Positions 1 to 7,256 of a DNA stretch of 64,000 nucleotides are shown here, one piece after another (positions within the stretch are counted from its first letter, which is position 1; the number at the start of each line of letters is the position of its first letter). The stretch comes from PALSA-607 sp963737705 (GTDB lineage Bacteria > Actinomycetota > Actinomycetes > Acidothermales > Acidothermaceae). Where the stretch lies: assembly GCA_963737705.1 (NCBI GenBank), contig CAVTTP010000006.1, forward strand, positions 682,001-746,000, in the 5' to 3' direction. A program made the position numbers and the translations under genes. The notes under the pieces are model-generated. The model did not search any database, was not told the DNA's origin, and saw nothing but the letters and a program-made list of their open reading frames with translations.

Positions 1-668
1 GGGACGGCCAGTGTCGACGCAGGTACGCCGACAACTTTGGCGACTGTCGTGGTGGCGGTCTCGATCGTTGCCACCCACGCGACGGCGTTCGAAGACGCCG
101 TGCCAAACGGCGTCCCGCTAGAAGCGATGACGGTGAGGTACATGGCCGCGCCATTCGACACCGACGACCCTGGGGTTACCCGCATCCCTGCTAGTGAGAT
201 GACGGTGGAGTTCGTATCGTTCGGGGCGGCTGGCAGCGTCAGCGTCTGCGCGTTTTTTTGCGACCCGCAGGTTGAGGTGGTCGTCTGAGCCACGGTAATT
301 CCGGGGTAGGCCGTTGCCGTCCCAGTCGTTGCCGTGACGGTCGGGGCCGTGAGCGTTGCGTCGCAGATCGCATTAGCGCCGGCCGGATCGGACGTGAGTT
401 CGAGGGTGAGAGTGTCGCCCGCTGCCCAGCCATCGCCTGCAGTCGTGTCGCCGTCGACCAGAGTGATCGTCGGCGTCCCGATGGAGGCGCCGCCGCCGCC
501 GGCAACGATGTTTACCGGCGGGCCGGTCTGCAGGCTGCCACCACCGCCGGTCTGGAACTGTGGCATTGGTGAGCCCGAGGACGCGACGGGCAGGAGCAAC
601 GGGGCCGCGAGTACGGACGCCACCGCGAGACACAGACCAGTCATCCGAACGCAGCGCGTGAACAACAT
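1..668 (-). CDS. Secreted/surface protein, 3' part missing (runs off window start)
   Basis: An uninterrupted minus-strand frame runs from an ATG at 668 to the window edge (222 codons, no stop). The N-terminus has basic residues followed by a hydrophobic stretch (GLCLAVASVLAAPLLLPVAS), a good signal peptide. After it come a Gly-rich linker and a Thr/Ala/Val-rich beta-type region with two Cys residues and the motif VDGDTTAGDGW. A GGAGG lies only 1 nt before the ATG and 4 nt before the following TTG, so the start may be the TTG at 665. No family is recognised. Composition and the upstream PHO-like box link it to the surface proteins downstream. Confidence 0.7.
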   Translation of the reverse strand, partial: MLFTRCVRMTGLCLAVASVLAAPLLLPVASSGSPMPQFQTGGGGSLQTGPPVNIVAGGGGASIGTPTITLVDGDTTAGDGWAAGDTLTLELTSDPAGANAICDATLTAPTVTATTGTATAYPGITVAQTTTSTCGSQKNAQTLTLPAAPNDTNSTVISLAGMRVTPGSSVSNGAAMYLTVIASSGTPFGTASSNAVAWVATIETATTTVAKVVGVPASTLAV

Positions 669-745
669 GCCTCCGAGTTGCGGCCGTCAGTGTGTCCGGC
701 ATCGATGTTCTCCTCGCGTCGGGACGATATCCGACCCATGGCAGC

Positions 746-767
746 GGTCGGTGAACGCGACGCAAAC
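746..767 (-). promoter_or_regulatory. Candidate PHO box for the partial surface gene
   Basis: Read on the minus strand, the site is GTTTGCG, 4 nt, GTTCACC, with the two units exactly 11 nt apart. This matches the actinobacterial PhoP/RegX3 direct-repeat layout, with one near-perfect unit and one weaker unit. It lies about 80 nt upstream of the start at 668. Confidence 0.5.
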
Positions 768-853
768 ACCACATGCCCACCGGATGAGCGGTGCGCATAC
801 CGGCGGATGACGAGGTTTCACGTGTCGCTTCTCCGCAGGCTCCGACGCCGATA

Positions 854-904
854 GTTCTCGATCCTCATGTCTGGCGTTCATGTGGTTCTGTCCTGCGGTT
901 AGCA
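854..904 (+). promoter_or_regulatory. Weak PHO-like half-site series
   Basis: GTTCTCG (854), GTTCATG (876) and GTTAGCA (898) are spaced 22 nt apart, with poor units at the intervening 11-nt positions. This could be a degenerate extended PHO box for the operon starting at 999, or chance. Confidence 0.25.
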
Positions 905-998
905 CGCAGCGATCACTGTGGGCCTCCGTCGGCATCACGTGCACAAGCTGCCGCCATTCGAGCAAGCCACTCGTAGCGCAAGGGAGCGGGACAGCACG

Positions 999-1541
999 AT
1001 GACGTCGCGGTTCCAGTTCGTCCCTGGTGCGGCGGCCGCCCCGAATTCGCTCGAACGATGGCCGACCGAATGGGCGGCAGCTATGCCGGCCGGCCTCGGT
1101 TGGTCGATCTCGCGCCAGCTTTCCGGCACCGTCAACCTGCCGACTGCGTGGCGCTTGGTCGGATCGAACAATCGCGAGCTCGGACGCAGTTCACACGTCT
1201 ACGCGGATCTGGCCGCTTGCAAGGCGGCAGTGACGTTCTTGCAAGCGCACATCGATGAGGCAGAGAGCCTCCTCGCAACCAATAACGACACAGGGCTGTG
1301 GCTATGGCGACTGAATATTGGGGATCAGTGGATGGCGGCAGCGGGGCGGGCGTACCAGCGGCGCCGCGAGTGTCTGTACAACGTGCTGAGGTTCGTCGCC
1401 GCGGCGCCCACCGCAGTGCTGCCCAGCGACGCACTTGGCCGTTCAAGGACGCACGAACCGAAGCGCGCGACACTCGCGTGGCCGGAGACGGCGGTGCGTA
1501 TCGACCTGACGGAGCGGTCGGACCAGTCGACTCTTATCTAA
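999..1541 (+). CDS. YegP/DUF1508-like tandem-module protein
   Basis: A 180-aa soluble protein. Two short modules are visible: WRLVGSNNRELGRSS...YADLAACKAAV, then WLWRLNIG...AYQRRRECLYNVLRFV. This resembles the duplicated W-x-L...NG...GY...C layout of YegP/DUF1508 proteins, whose function is unknown. It is a paralogue of the protein at 2572-3066. The ATG at 999 was chosen for its GGGAG; an upstream in-frame ATG at 918 lacks support. The C-terminus (AVRIDLTERSDQ) resembles the tail of the paralogue, but the frame then stops while the +2 frame continues with a plausible linker into the PstB-like gene. A one-base frameshift near 1515-1530 would fuse the two. Confidence 0.7.
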   Translation: MTSRFQFVPGAAAAPNSLERWPTEWAAAMPAGLGWSISRQLSGTVNLPTAWRLVGSNNRELGRSSHVYADLAACKAAVTFLQAHIDEAESLLATNNDTGLWLWRLNIGDQWMAAAGRAYQRRRECLYNVLRFVAAAPTAVLPSDALGRSRTHEPKRATLAWPETAVRIDLTERSDQSTLI

Positions 1542-2572
1542 GCGATTACGCGCAGCCGACGGATCCGTACCAGCCGGCCTATGCGCAACCAGCCGATCCT
1601 TATGCGAGTGGGTACGCGCCGGTCGACTACGAGCCCGCCTATGCCCAACCCGTCGAGTTGTACCCGCCACCTGCGCCGCCAGCGCCACCAGTACAGGTGT
1701 GGCAGCCGCAGTACGAGCCGTTGGAGTCTGACCGGGTCATCGACCTGACGGATCCCTACATCCACCTAGACGCATATTCGGCACCGCCGATCGCTGCCGC
1801 CACCCAGATCGACGCCCGCTCGATCTCTGCGTGGTTTGGCACCCACAAGGTGCTCGACCGGGTCTCGTTGCACATGCCCGCGGGCACGGTGACTGCGCTG
1901 ATTGGGCCGTCAGGTTGCGGAAAATCGACCTTCCTCCGAATCCTGAACCGAATGCACGAGTTGATTCCCTCTGCGGCGCTGGCCGGCGAGGTGCTCCTTA
2001 ATGGCGAAGACATCTACGAGGCGACGCGGCGGGTAACTGAGACGCGCAAGCGCATCGGGATGGTGTTTCAGAAGCCGAATCCGTTTCCCGCGATGACGAT
2101 CGGCGACAACGTCGTCGCTGGGCTGAAGCTCAACGGTTTGCGAGTCAGCAAGTCCGAACGTGACGCGCTCATCGAAGAGTGCCTGACCCGCGGCGGGCTC
2201 TGGAACGAAGTCAAGGATCGCCTCGACACCCCCGGCGGCGCGCTGTCCGGTGGTCAGCAGCAGCGATTGTGCATCGCGCGCTCACTCGCCGTCCGGCCCG
2301 AGGTACTGCTCATGGACGAGCCGTGCTCGGCACTCGACCCGACGTCAACTCGACGAGTCGAGGAGACGATTGCCGCCCTCGCCAGCGAGGTCACCATCGT
2401 CATCGTCACCCACAACATGCAGCAGGCGAATCGAGTGTCGCAGCAGTGCGCCTTCTTTCTCGCCGAGCAGGGAACTCCTGGCTTCATCGTCGAATCGGGT
2501 GCTACGCAGCAGATTTTCAACGCGCCCAGAGACCCGCGGACGGCCGACTATGTGAACGGACGCTTCGGGTGA
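1478..2572 (+). CDS. PstB-like phosphate ABC transporter ATPase with N-terminal Tyr/Pro-rich extension
   Basis: ATP-binding subunit of a PstB-type importer. Walker A (GPSGCGKSTF), Q-loop region (MVFQKPNPFP), signature (LSGGQQQRLCIARS), Walker B (LLMDEPCSALDP) and H-loop (VTHNMQQ) are all intact. Upstream of the about 250-aa ATPase core is a roughly 110-residue extension with repeated YAQP/DPY units and a VIDLTDPY motif, absent from the canonical pstB at 26.6 kb. The start is unclear: GTG at 1478 is a compromise, the frame is open back to 1298, and no good ribosome site is seen. It may really be a fusion with the upstream YegP-like gene. It probably powers the PstC/PstA-like pair encoded downstream. 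Confidence 0.8.
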   Translation: MAGDGGAYRPDGAVGPVDSYLSDYAQPTDPYQPAYAQPADPYASGYAPVDYEPAYAQPVELYPPPAPPAPPVQVWQPQYEPLESDRVIDLTDPYIHLDAYSAPPIAAATQIDARSISAWFGTHKVLDRVSLHMPAGTVTALIGPSGCGKSTFLRILNRMHELIPSAALAGEVLLNGEDIYEATRRVTETRKRIGMVFQKPNPFPAMTIGDNVVAGLKLNGLRVSKSERDALIEECLTRGGLWNEVKDRLDTPGGALSGGQQQRLCIARSLAVRPEVLLMDEPCSALDPTSTRRVEETIAALASEVTIVIVTHNMQQANRVSQQCAFFLAEQGTPGFIVESGATQQIFNAPRDPRTADYVNGRFG

Positions 2573-3066
2573 TGGACAACCTCGAAGACACGACGCGAAC
2601 CTCGAGCTTCCACTTTCAGTTATACGGACCTGCTCCGACGGCGGCGATCCGCTGGCGTCTGCTCAGCGGCAACAACCGTGACATGGGCAGGGGTGTTGTG
2701 GCCTACCGCGACGCCGAAGCATGTGGAGCTGGCATTCGCGAGATCCTTCGGCGCCTCGACGAACTCGAGCCGGTCTTCATTCCGGACGGCGGGAATGCTT
2801 GGCGTTGGTTTCTGCGATACAAGGGTGAGCCGATCGTTTCGAGCGGACACGCTTACGACCGGAAGATTCGCTGCAGGGAAGGCCAGCTGCAATTTCTCCG
2901 GCACGCGCCGGACGCCCAGATCAAGGGCGACATCGTGGTCTCGACTGCACGGCGTTGGTCGGCTGCTGCAGTGATCGACCTGCGCGATCCCGTCGACTAT
3001 CGCCTGCCCGAACCGCCTTCCTCACTGCGGCGATCGGTGGCTCCAAATGGCACGGTCCTTCGATGA
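2572..3066 (+). CDS. YegP/DUF1508-like tandem-module protein (second copy)
   Basis: A 164-aa soluble protein whose ATG overlaps the stop of the PstB-like gene (TGATG), so the two are translationally coupled. The modules are WRLLSGNNRDMGRG...YRDAEACGAGI and WRWFLRYKGE...GHAYDRKIRCREGQLQFL, matching the protein at 999-1541. The tail holds AAVIDLRDPVDYRLPEPP, recalling the VIDLTDPY motif in the PstB-like extension. No signal peptide or membrane segment is seen. The function is unknown; the context suggests an accessory of the second Pst-like system. Confidence 0.8.
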   Translation: MDNLEDTTRTSSFHFQLYGPAPTAAIRWRLLSGNNRDMGRGVVAYRDAEACGAGIREILRRLDELEPVFIPDGGNAWRWFLRYKGEPIVSSGHAYDRKIRCREGQLQFLRHAPDAQIKGDIVVSTARRWSAAAVIDLRDPVDYRLPEPPSSLRRSVAPNGTVLR

Positions 3067-3094
3067 GCCTTCCGGCACCCATTGTCGCCCGGCC

Positions 3095-3116
3095 GTTAAT
3101 CCCTAGTTCGCTTTCC
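3095..3116 (+). promoter_or_regulatory. Candidate PHO box before the pst-like operon
   Basis: GTTAATC (3095-3101), 4 nt, GTTCGCT (3106-3112): two GTTC-type units 11 nt apart, each with mismatches to GTTCACC. It lies 98 nt upstream of the GTG of the PstC-like gene. Confidence 0.45.
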
Positions 3117-3213
3117 ATCCTCCGGTGCCGCCCCGTCGGCTCCTATGGTGTGGCCAGATCGCGTTCGGTAAACCCCTGGCGGCGTCAGTTGGTCGCGTGC
3201 AATCCGAAGGGCA

Positions 3214-4242
3214 GTGTCGGTGTCGGTTCTCGTTGACAGGCCGCCTGCTCCGGACGCCGCGTTTCCCGACGAGCGTCGAGTGCGGATCAGGCCGGGCCAT
3301 TCACCCGCCGACCGCGTCTTTTTTGGCGTCACGCGGCTCATGGGTCTACTCGTCGTTGCGATCACGGCAGCGATAGGACTCTTCCTCGGTATCCAGGCGT
3401 TACCGACGTGGCACCACTACGGATGGCATTTCTTCACCCAGAGCCAGTGGAACCCCGAACGCAACATCATTGGGATCTCAGCCGTTATGGTCGGCACGGT
3501 CACTGTCGGGTTGATCGCGCTCGCGGTGGCCTTTCCACTTGCGCTGACCACCGCGCTCTACATCTCGGAATACGCTCCGCAGAAGCTGCGGAAGGTTCTC
3601 ATCTCGCTGGTCGACCTGATGGCCGCGGTGCCGAGCATTGTCTACGGGTTGTGGGGCTTCTTCTTCTTGCAGCCGCGTGTCGTCTACATCGCGCGCTGGA
3701 TCCAGCAGAACTTTGGCTTCATTCCGATCTTTCACGTCAGTACCGATCCGAACGCCGCGACGTGGGCGCCGTCGAAGTACACCGCGTCCGCGTTCGTCGC
3801 CGGGCTCACGGTGTCGGTCATGGTCATTCCGCTGTGCTGTGCGCTGATGCGGGAAGTGTTTTCTCAGACGCCGCCCGGCGAGAAGGAAGCCGCGCTTGCT
3901 CTCGGTGCAACGAGATGGGGCATGATCCGGACGGTCGTGTTGCCGTTCGGCCGCGGCGGCATCATCGGCGCGACCATGCTCGGACTCGGGCGCGCCCTCG
4001 GTGAGACGATCGCCGTTCTGCTCATCATCTCGCCCGAGTTTGTCATCAAGTTTCGACCTCTCGAAGTCGGGACCATCACGGTCTCCGCTCTCATCGCAGG
4101 CCGATACGGCGAGGCGACAAATGTCCAACTCTCGGCGCTACTGGCGGCCGGTCTCGTGCTCTTCCTGATCACGCTCGCCGTGAACACCTTCGCATCCGTC
4201 ATCGTCAGTCGCAGCCGCAGCGGCGCGCAGACAGACATCTAA
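3214..4242 (+). CDS. PstC-like phosphate ABC transporter permease
   Basis: A 342-aa integral membrane protein with about six hydrophobic segments and the permease EAA motif (EKEAALALGATRWGMI), followed by GLGRALGETIAVLLI. It also shows the PstC-typical AAVPSIVYGLWG. The length is normal for PstC. A GAAGG ends 3 nt before the GTG at 3214. It differs clearly from the canonical PstC at 24.7 kb in its periplasmic loop and N-terminus. First gene of a five-gene run with PstA-like, PstS-like, giant surface and sortase-like genes. The substrate is presumably phosphate, inferred from family and PHO box. Confidence 0.9.
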   Translation: MSVSVLVDRPPAPDAAFPDERRVRIRPGHSPADRVFFGVTRLMGLLVVAITAAIGLFLGIQALPTWHHYGWHFFTQSQWNPERNIIGISAVMVGTVTVGLIALAVAFPLALTTALYISEYAPQKLRKVLISLVDLMAAVPSIVYGLWGFFFLQPRVVYIARWIQQNFGFIPIFHVSTDPNAATWAPSKYTASAFVAGLTVSVMVIPLCCALMREVFSQTPPGEKEAALALGATRWGMIRTVVLPFGRGGIIGATMLGLGRALGETIAVLLIISPEFVIKFRPLEVGTITVSALIAGRYGEATNVQLSALLAAGLVLFLITLAVNTFASVIVSRSRSGAQTDI

Positions 4243-4260
4243 AGCGATGGCCGACTCCCG

Positions 4261-5406
4261 ATGACCGCAACGATGCCCCCACCTACGGTGTCGCCACCGC
4301 CTGCGCCCCCTGCGCCCCCTGCGCCGCCGAGGATTCCCGCTGCGCAGCCGGCCGTGCTGGTCGACGACTTTCCGCGCGATGTCCGGCAGCGCACCACAAG
4401 CGACATTCTGGCGCTGGTCGGCTCGGGCATTGGCTCGCTCGCTTTGGACTGGATCCTTTACGAACGCGTGTTGCCCTTCAGTGGTGGCGTCGGATTCTTT
4501 GTTTGCTGGTTCATGTTGTTCCTGTGCTTTTATGCCGGGCTCACATCGTTGGACGGATCGCGCGCACTCATAGCTGACCGGATCGCAAGCGCCGCCATCC
4601 ACGGTGGCGCCGTGATTGCCGGCATGGGGCTGGTGACTGCGGTCGTGTTCACGTACGCCCGTGGCGGCGCGGTGATGGCCCATCTCAATACCTACACGCA
4701 GGACGCCGCCGGCGCGGGCCCGCAGGACCCGCTCAACAAGGGCGGATTCGAGCACGCGATTGTCGGATCGTTGATCGAGGTTGGGATGGCGATTGCGATC
4801 ATCATGCCGCTGGGCATCGGCGCCGCCATCTACACGACCGAGGCGCGAGGCCGATTGCCGCGGATCGTCAAGATCATCGTCGAAGCTATGACCGCACTGC
4901 CTTCGATCGTCGCCGGCCTTTTCATCTACAGCACGTACATCATCGCGTTCCACCAGCCAAAGAGCGGCTTCGCTGCGACCTTGGCCTTGAGCGTCGAGGG
5001 TTTGCCAATCGTGGCGCGTGCCTCTGACGTCGTGCTGCGGGTTGTACCCGGAGGGCTACGCGAGGCGAGTCTCGCCTTGGGGGCGCCACGGTGGCGCACG
5101 GTCTGGAATGTTCTGCTGCCGACGGCGCGGCCGGGGTTGGCGACCGCACTGATCCTCGCGGTTGCGCGCATCATCGGTGAAGGCGCGCCGGTGTTGCTGG
5201 TCTCGGGAGCGTCGACGTACTTCAACACAAACCCGTTCAAGGGCTCGATGAACTCGTTGCCGCTGTACATCTTGACGGCCGTTCGAAGTGGCGAACCAAA
5301 GTTCATCGTTCGCGGCTTCGGAGCTGCGAGCGTCTTGCTCGCGCTCGTACTCATTCTGTTCGGAATTGCGCGCCGGCTGGCGCGACAGAGGACTGGATCG
5401 CGATGA
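4261..5406 (+). CDS. PstA-like phosphate ABC transporter permease with extended N-terminus
   Basis: A 381-aa membrane protein, about 80 residues longer than usual PstA. The core has ALPSIVAGLFIYSTYI, the EAA loop (REASLALGAPRWRTVWNVLLP) and RIIGEGAPVLLVSG, all PstA-like. Before it lie a Pro/Ala-rich cytoplasmic start (PPPAPPAPPAPP) and a pair of hydrophobic segments around residues 50-100 that do not belong to a minimal PstA. It starts 18 nt after the PstC-like stop. The last 4 nt overlap the next gene (ATGA). It should pair with the PstC-like subunit. Confidence 0.88.
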   Translation: MTATMPPPTVSPPPAPPAPPAPPRIPAAQPAVLVDDFPRDVRQRTTSDILALVGSGIGSLALDWILYERVLPFSGGVGFFVCWFMLFLCFYAGLTSLDGSRALIADRIASAAIHGGAVIAGMGLVTAVVFTYARGGAVMAHLNTYTQDAAGAGPQDPLNKGGFEHAIVGSLIEVGMAIAIIMPLGIGAAIYTTEARGRLPRIVKIIVEAMTALPSIVAGLFIYSTYIIAFHQPKSGFAATLALSVEGLPIVARASDVVLRVVPGGLREASLALGAPRWRTVWNVLLPTARPGLATALILAVARIIGEGAPVLLVSGASTYFNTNPFKGSMNSLPLYILTAVRSGEPKFIVRGFGAASVLLALVLILFGIARRLARQRTGSR

Positions 5407-7256
5407 CGAAAACAACGCACGGGACTCGCCGAGCGCCCAGCGCAGGCTTGATCTTCATCGTCCGCGCGGTGTTGCTTGTGCTGTCGCTCGTGACCGCGAC
5501 CGCCGCGTTGATGCCACCTGCTGGCGCCGCCGATAGCCACGCTCGCATCGAAGGCTCCGGGTCGTCGTGGGCGGAGAACGCGATCAACCAGTGGATTGCC
5601 GATGTCAACGCGCAGGGTCTACAGGTCGTGTTCACCGGCAGTGGTTCGGCCCAAGGCCGCAAGGACTACGCGCTTCGCACGACAGACTTCGGCATTAGCG
5701 ATATTGGCTACCTCGGCACCGACCCCGTCAGCGGCCAGAGTGACACGGCGCAGGGTCGCCCGTATGCGTATCTTCCGATCGTCGCTGGCGGTACCTCGTT
5801 CCCTTACAACATCACTGTCGCGGGCAAGCAGATCAACAATCTCCGGTTGTCGGGTCTCACGTTGGCCAAGATCTTCACGAATGCCATTACCAATTGGGAC
5901 GACCCAGCGATCACCGCCGACAACAACGGCCGCGCGCTGCCGTCATTGCCGATCATTCCCGTCGTCCACTCCGAGGGTTCGGGCTCGACGTACCAGTTCA
6001 CCGCGTACCTCGCGAACCAGTTCGCGTCGCTTTGGACGCCATTCAATAGCAATCCGAATCCGACCGAGTACTTCCCGCGTGCGGGGAGTCAGATTGCGCA
6101 GAACGGCTCGGACGGCGTCATGAACTTCATTCGATCGAAGTCGGCGAATGGCGCGATCGGGTTCGACGAATACTCGTACGGGTTGCTGAGCAACACACCA
6201 GTCGCGAAGATCGAGAACTCCGCTGGATTCTTCACGTTGCCGTCGCAGTACGCCGTCGCCGTTGCGTTGACGCAGGCGATCATCAACACCGACCCGACCA
6301 GCCCTAACTACCTCTTGCAAGACCTGCATCAGGTCTACGTGTATAACGATCCGCGCACGTACCCGCTCTCGTCGTACTCGTACATGATCCTGCCGATCGG
6401 TACGAACGACCAAGACAGCCAGATGACGACAACGAAGCGGCAGACGATTGCCGACTTCATGTACTACTCGTTGTGCGAAGGTCAAAAGGAAATGGGCCCG
6501 ATCGGCTATTCGCCGCTGCCGATCAACCTGGTCACGGCTGGGTTCAGTCAGTTGGCCAAGCTCAAAACAGCAGATTCTGGCGTCGACCTCACACAGCGGG
6601 ATGCCAGCACGTGCAACAACCCGACGTTCATTCCCGGCCAACCGACCCGCAACTACTTGGCTGAGATTGCTCCGCAGCCGGCAGCGTGCGACAAGTCGGG
6701 CGCCGGACCGTGCGGCTTCACCGCTCCGCAGACTGCGAACCCGACGAATCCCGCGACCAGCACGGCGAAGCCGAGCGCGGGATCGACGGCGAGCGCGGGT
6801 GCGCCCGGTGCGACGGCGACAACGGCGCCCGCAGGCAAGGGGGTCACTACCCCTGGTGGCGGCGGTGGCGGCGGGAGCACGCCTGTTGGTGGAGGCAGCG
6901 TGCCTGGTACCGGGACGTCGGCTCCCGGTACGCAAGCGAGCGCGGGTGCAAGTGCAGCTGTCAGTTGCCCGGTCGACCCTGACACCGGTCAACCGGCGGC
7001 GACCTGTGCGCCGGTGGCCGGCAACGGAAATCCGCAGACTGTTGCACAGGATCCGGGCGGTTCGGCCGCACCAGGCAGTAACGGCAATACCACCGACGCG
7101 AACCAGGCCGCGAATGTGTCGACAACATTGACTGGCGATCGCGCGGGCACATCGCCGAAGTTCCTTGGCGGCTTGGCAGCGGCCGAGCTGATCGCAGCCC
7201 TCGTCATCCCTGTCCTCATAGGCCGGCGGTTTGATCGACGCCGGAAACTCCAATGA
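5403..7256 (+). CDS. PstS-like substrate-binding protein anchored by a C-terminal membrane helix
   Basis: A 617-aa protein with signal peptide (VLLVLSLVTATAALMPPAGA). The binding domain shows PstS-type ligand loops: EGSGSSWAENA, FTGSGSAQG and HSEGSGSTYQF. It also has the familiar LAKIFTNAITNWDDPAI stretch. After about residue 430 comes a Pro/Ala/Gly/Thr-rich linker with Gly8 and Cys pairs, then a hydrophobic helix (AAELIAALVIPVLIG) and RRFDRRRKLQ. There is no lipobox and no LPXTG, so it is held by a transmembrane helix, unlike the lipoprotein PstS at 23.5 kb. It overlaps both neighbours by 4 nt. Confidence 0.88.
   Translation: MTKTTHGTRRAPSAGLIFIVRAVLLVLSLVTATAALMPPAGAADSHARIEGSGSSWAENAINQWIADVNAQGLQVVFTGSGSAQGRKDYALRTTDFGISDIGYLGTDPVSGQSDTAQGRPYAYLPIVAGGTSFPYNITVAGKQINNLRLSGLTLAKIFTNAITNWDDPAITADNNGRALPSLPIIPVVHSEGSGSTYQFTAYLANQFASLWTPFNSNPNPTEYFPRAGSQIAQNGSDGVMNFIRSKSANGAIGFDEYSYGLLSNTPVAKIENSAGFFTLPSQYAVAVALTQAIINTDPTSPNYLLQDLHQVYVYNDPRTYPLSSYSYMILPIGTNDQDSQMTTTKRQTIADFMYYSLCEGQKEMGPIGYSPLPINLVTAGFSQLAKLKTADSGVDLTQRDASTCNNPTFIPGQPTRNYLAEIAPQPAACDKSGAGPCGFTAPQTANPTNPATSTAKPSAGSTASAGAPGATATTAPAGKGVTTPGGGGGGGSTPVGGGSVPGTGTSAPGTQASAGASAAVSCPVDPDTGQPAATCAPVAGNGNPQTVAQDPGGSAAPGSNGNTTDANQAANVSTTLTGDRAGTSPKFLGGLAAAELIAALVIPVLIGRRFDRRRKLQ

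Larger units (their letters stand above)
669..998. promoter_or_regulatory. Divergent intergenic region with phosphate-type promoter signals
   Basis: These 330 bases separate the minus-strand partial surface gene from the plus-strand YegP-like gene. No convincing protein is seen here. The region carries a PHO-like direct repeat on the minus strand (746-767) and a looser 22-nt-phased series of GTTC half-sites on the plus strand (854-904). A GGGAG (982-986) precedes the ATG at 999. Confidence 0.5.
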
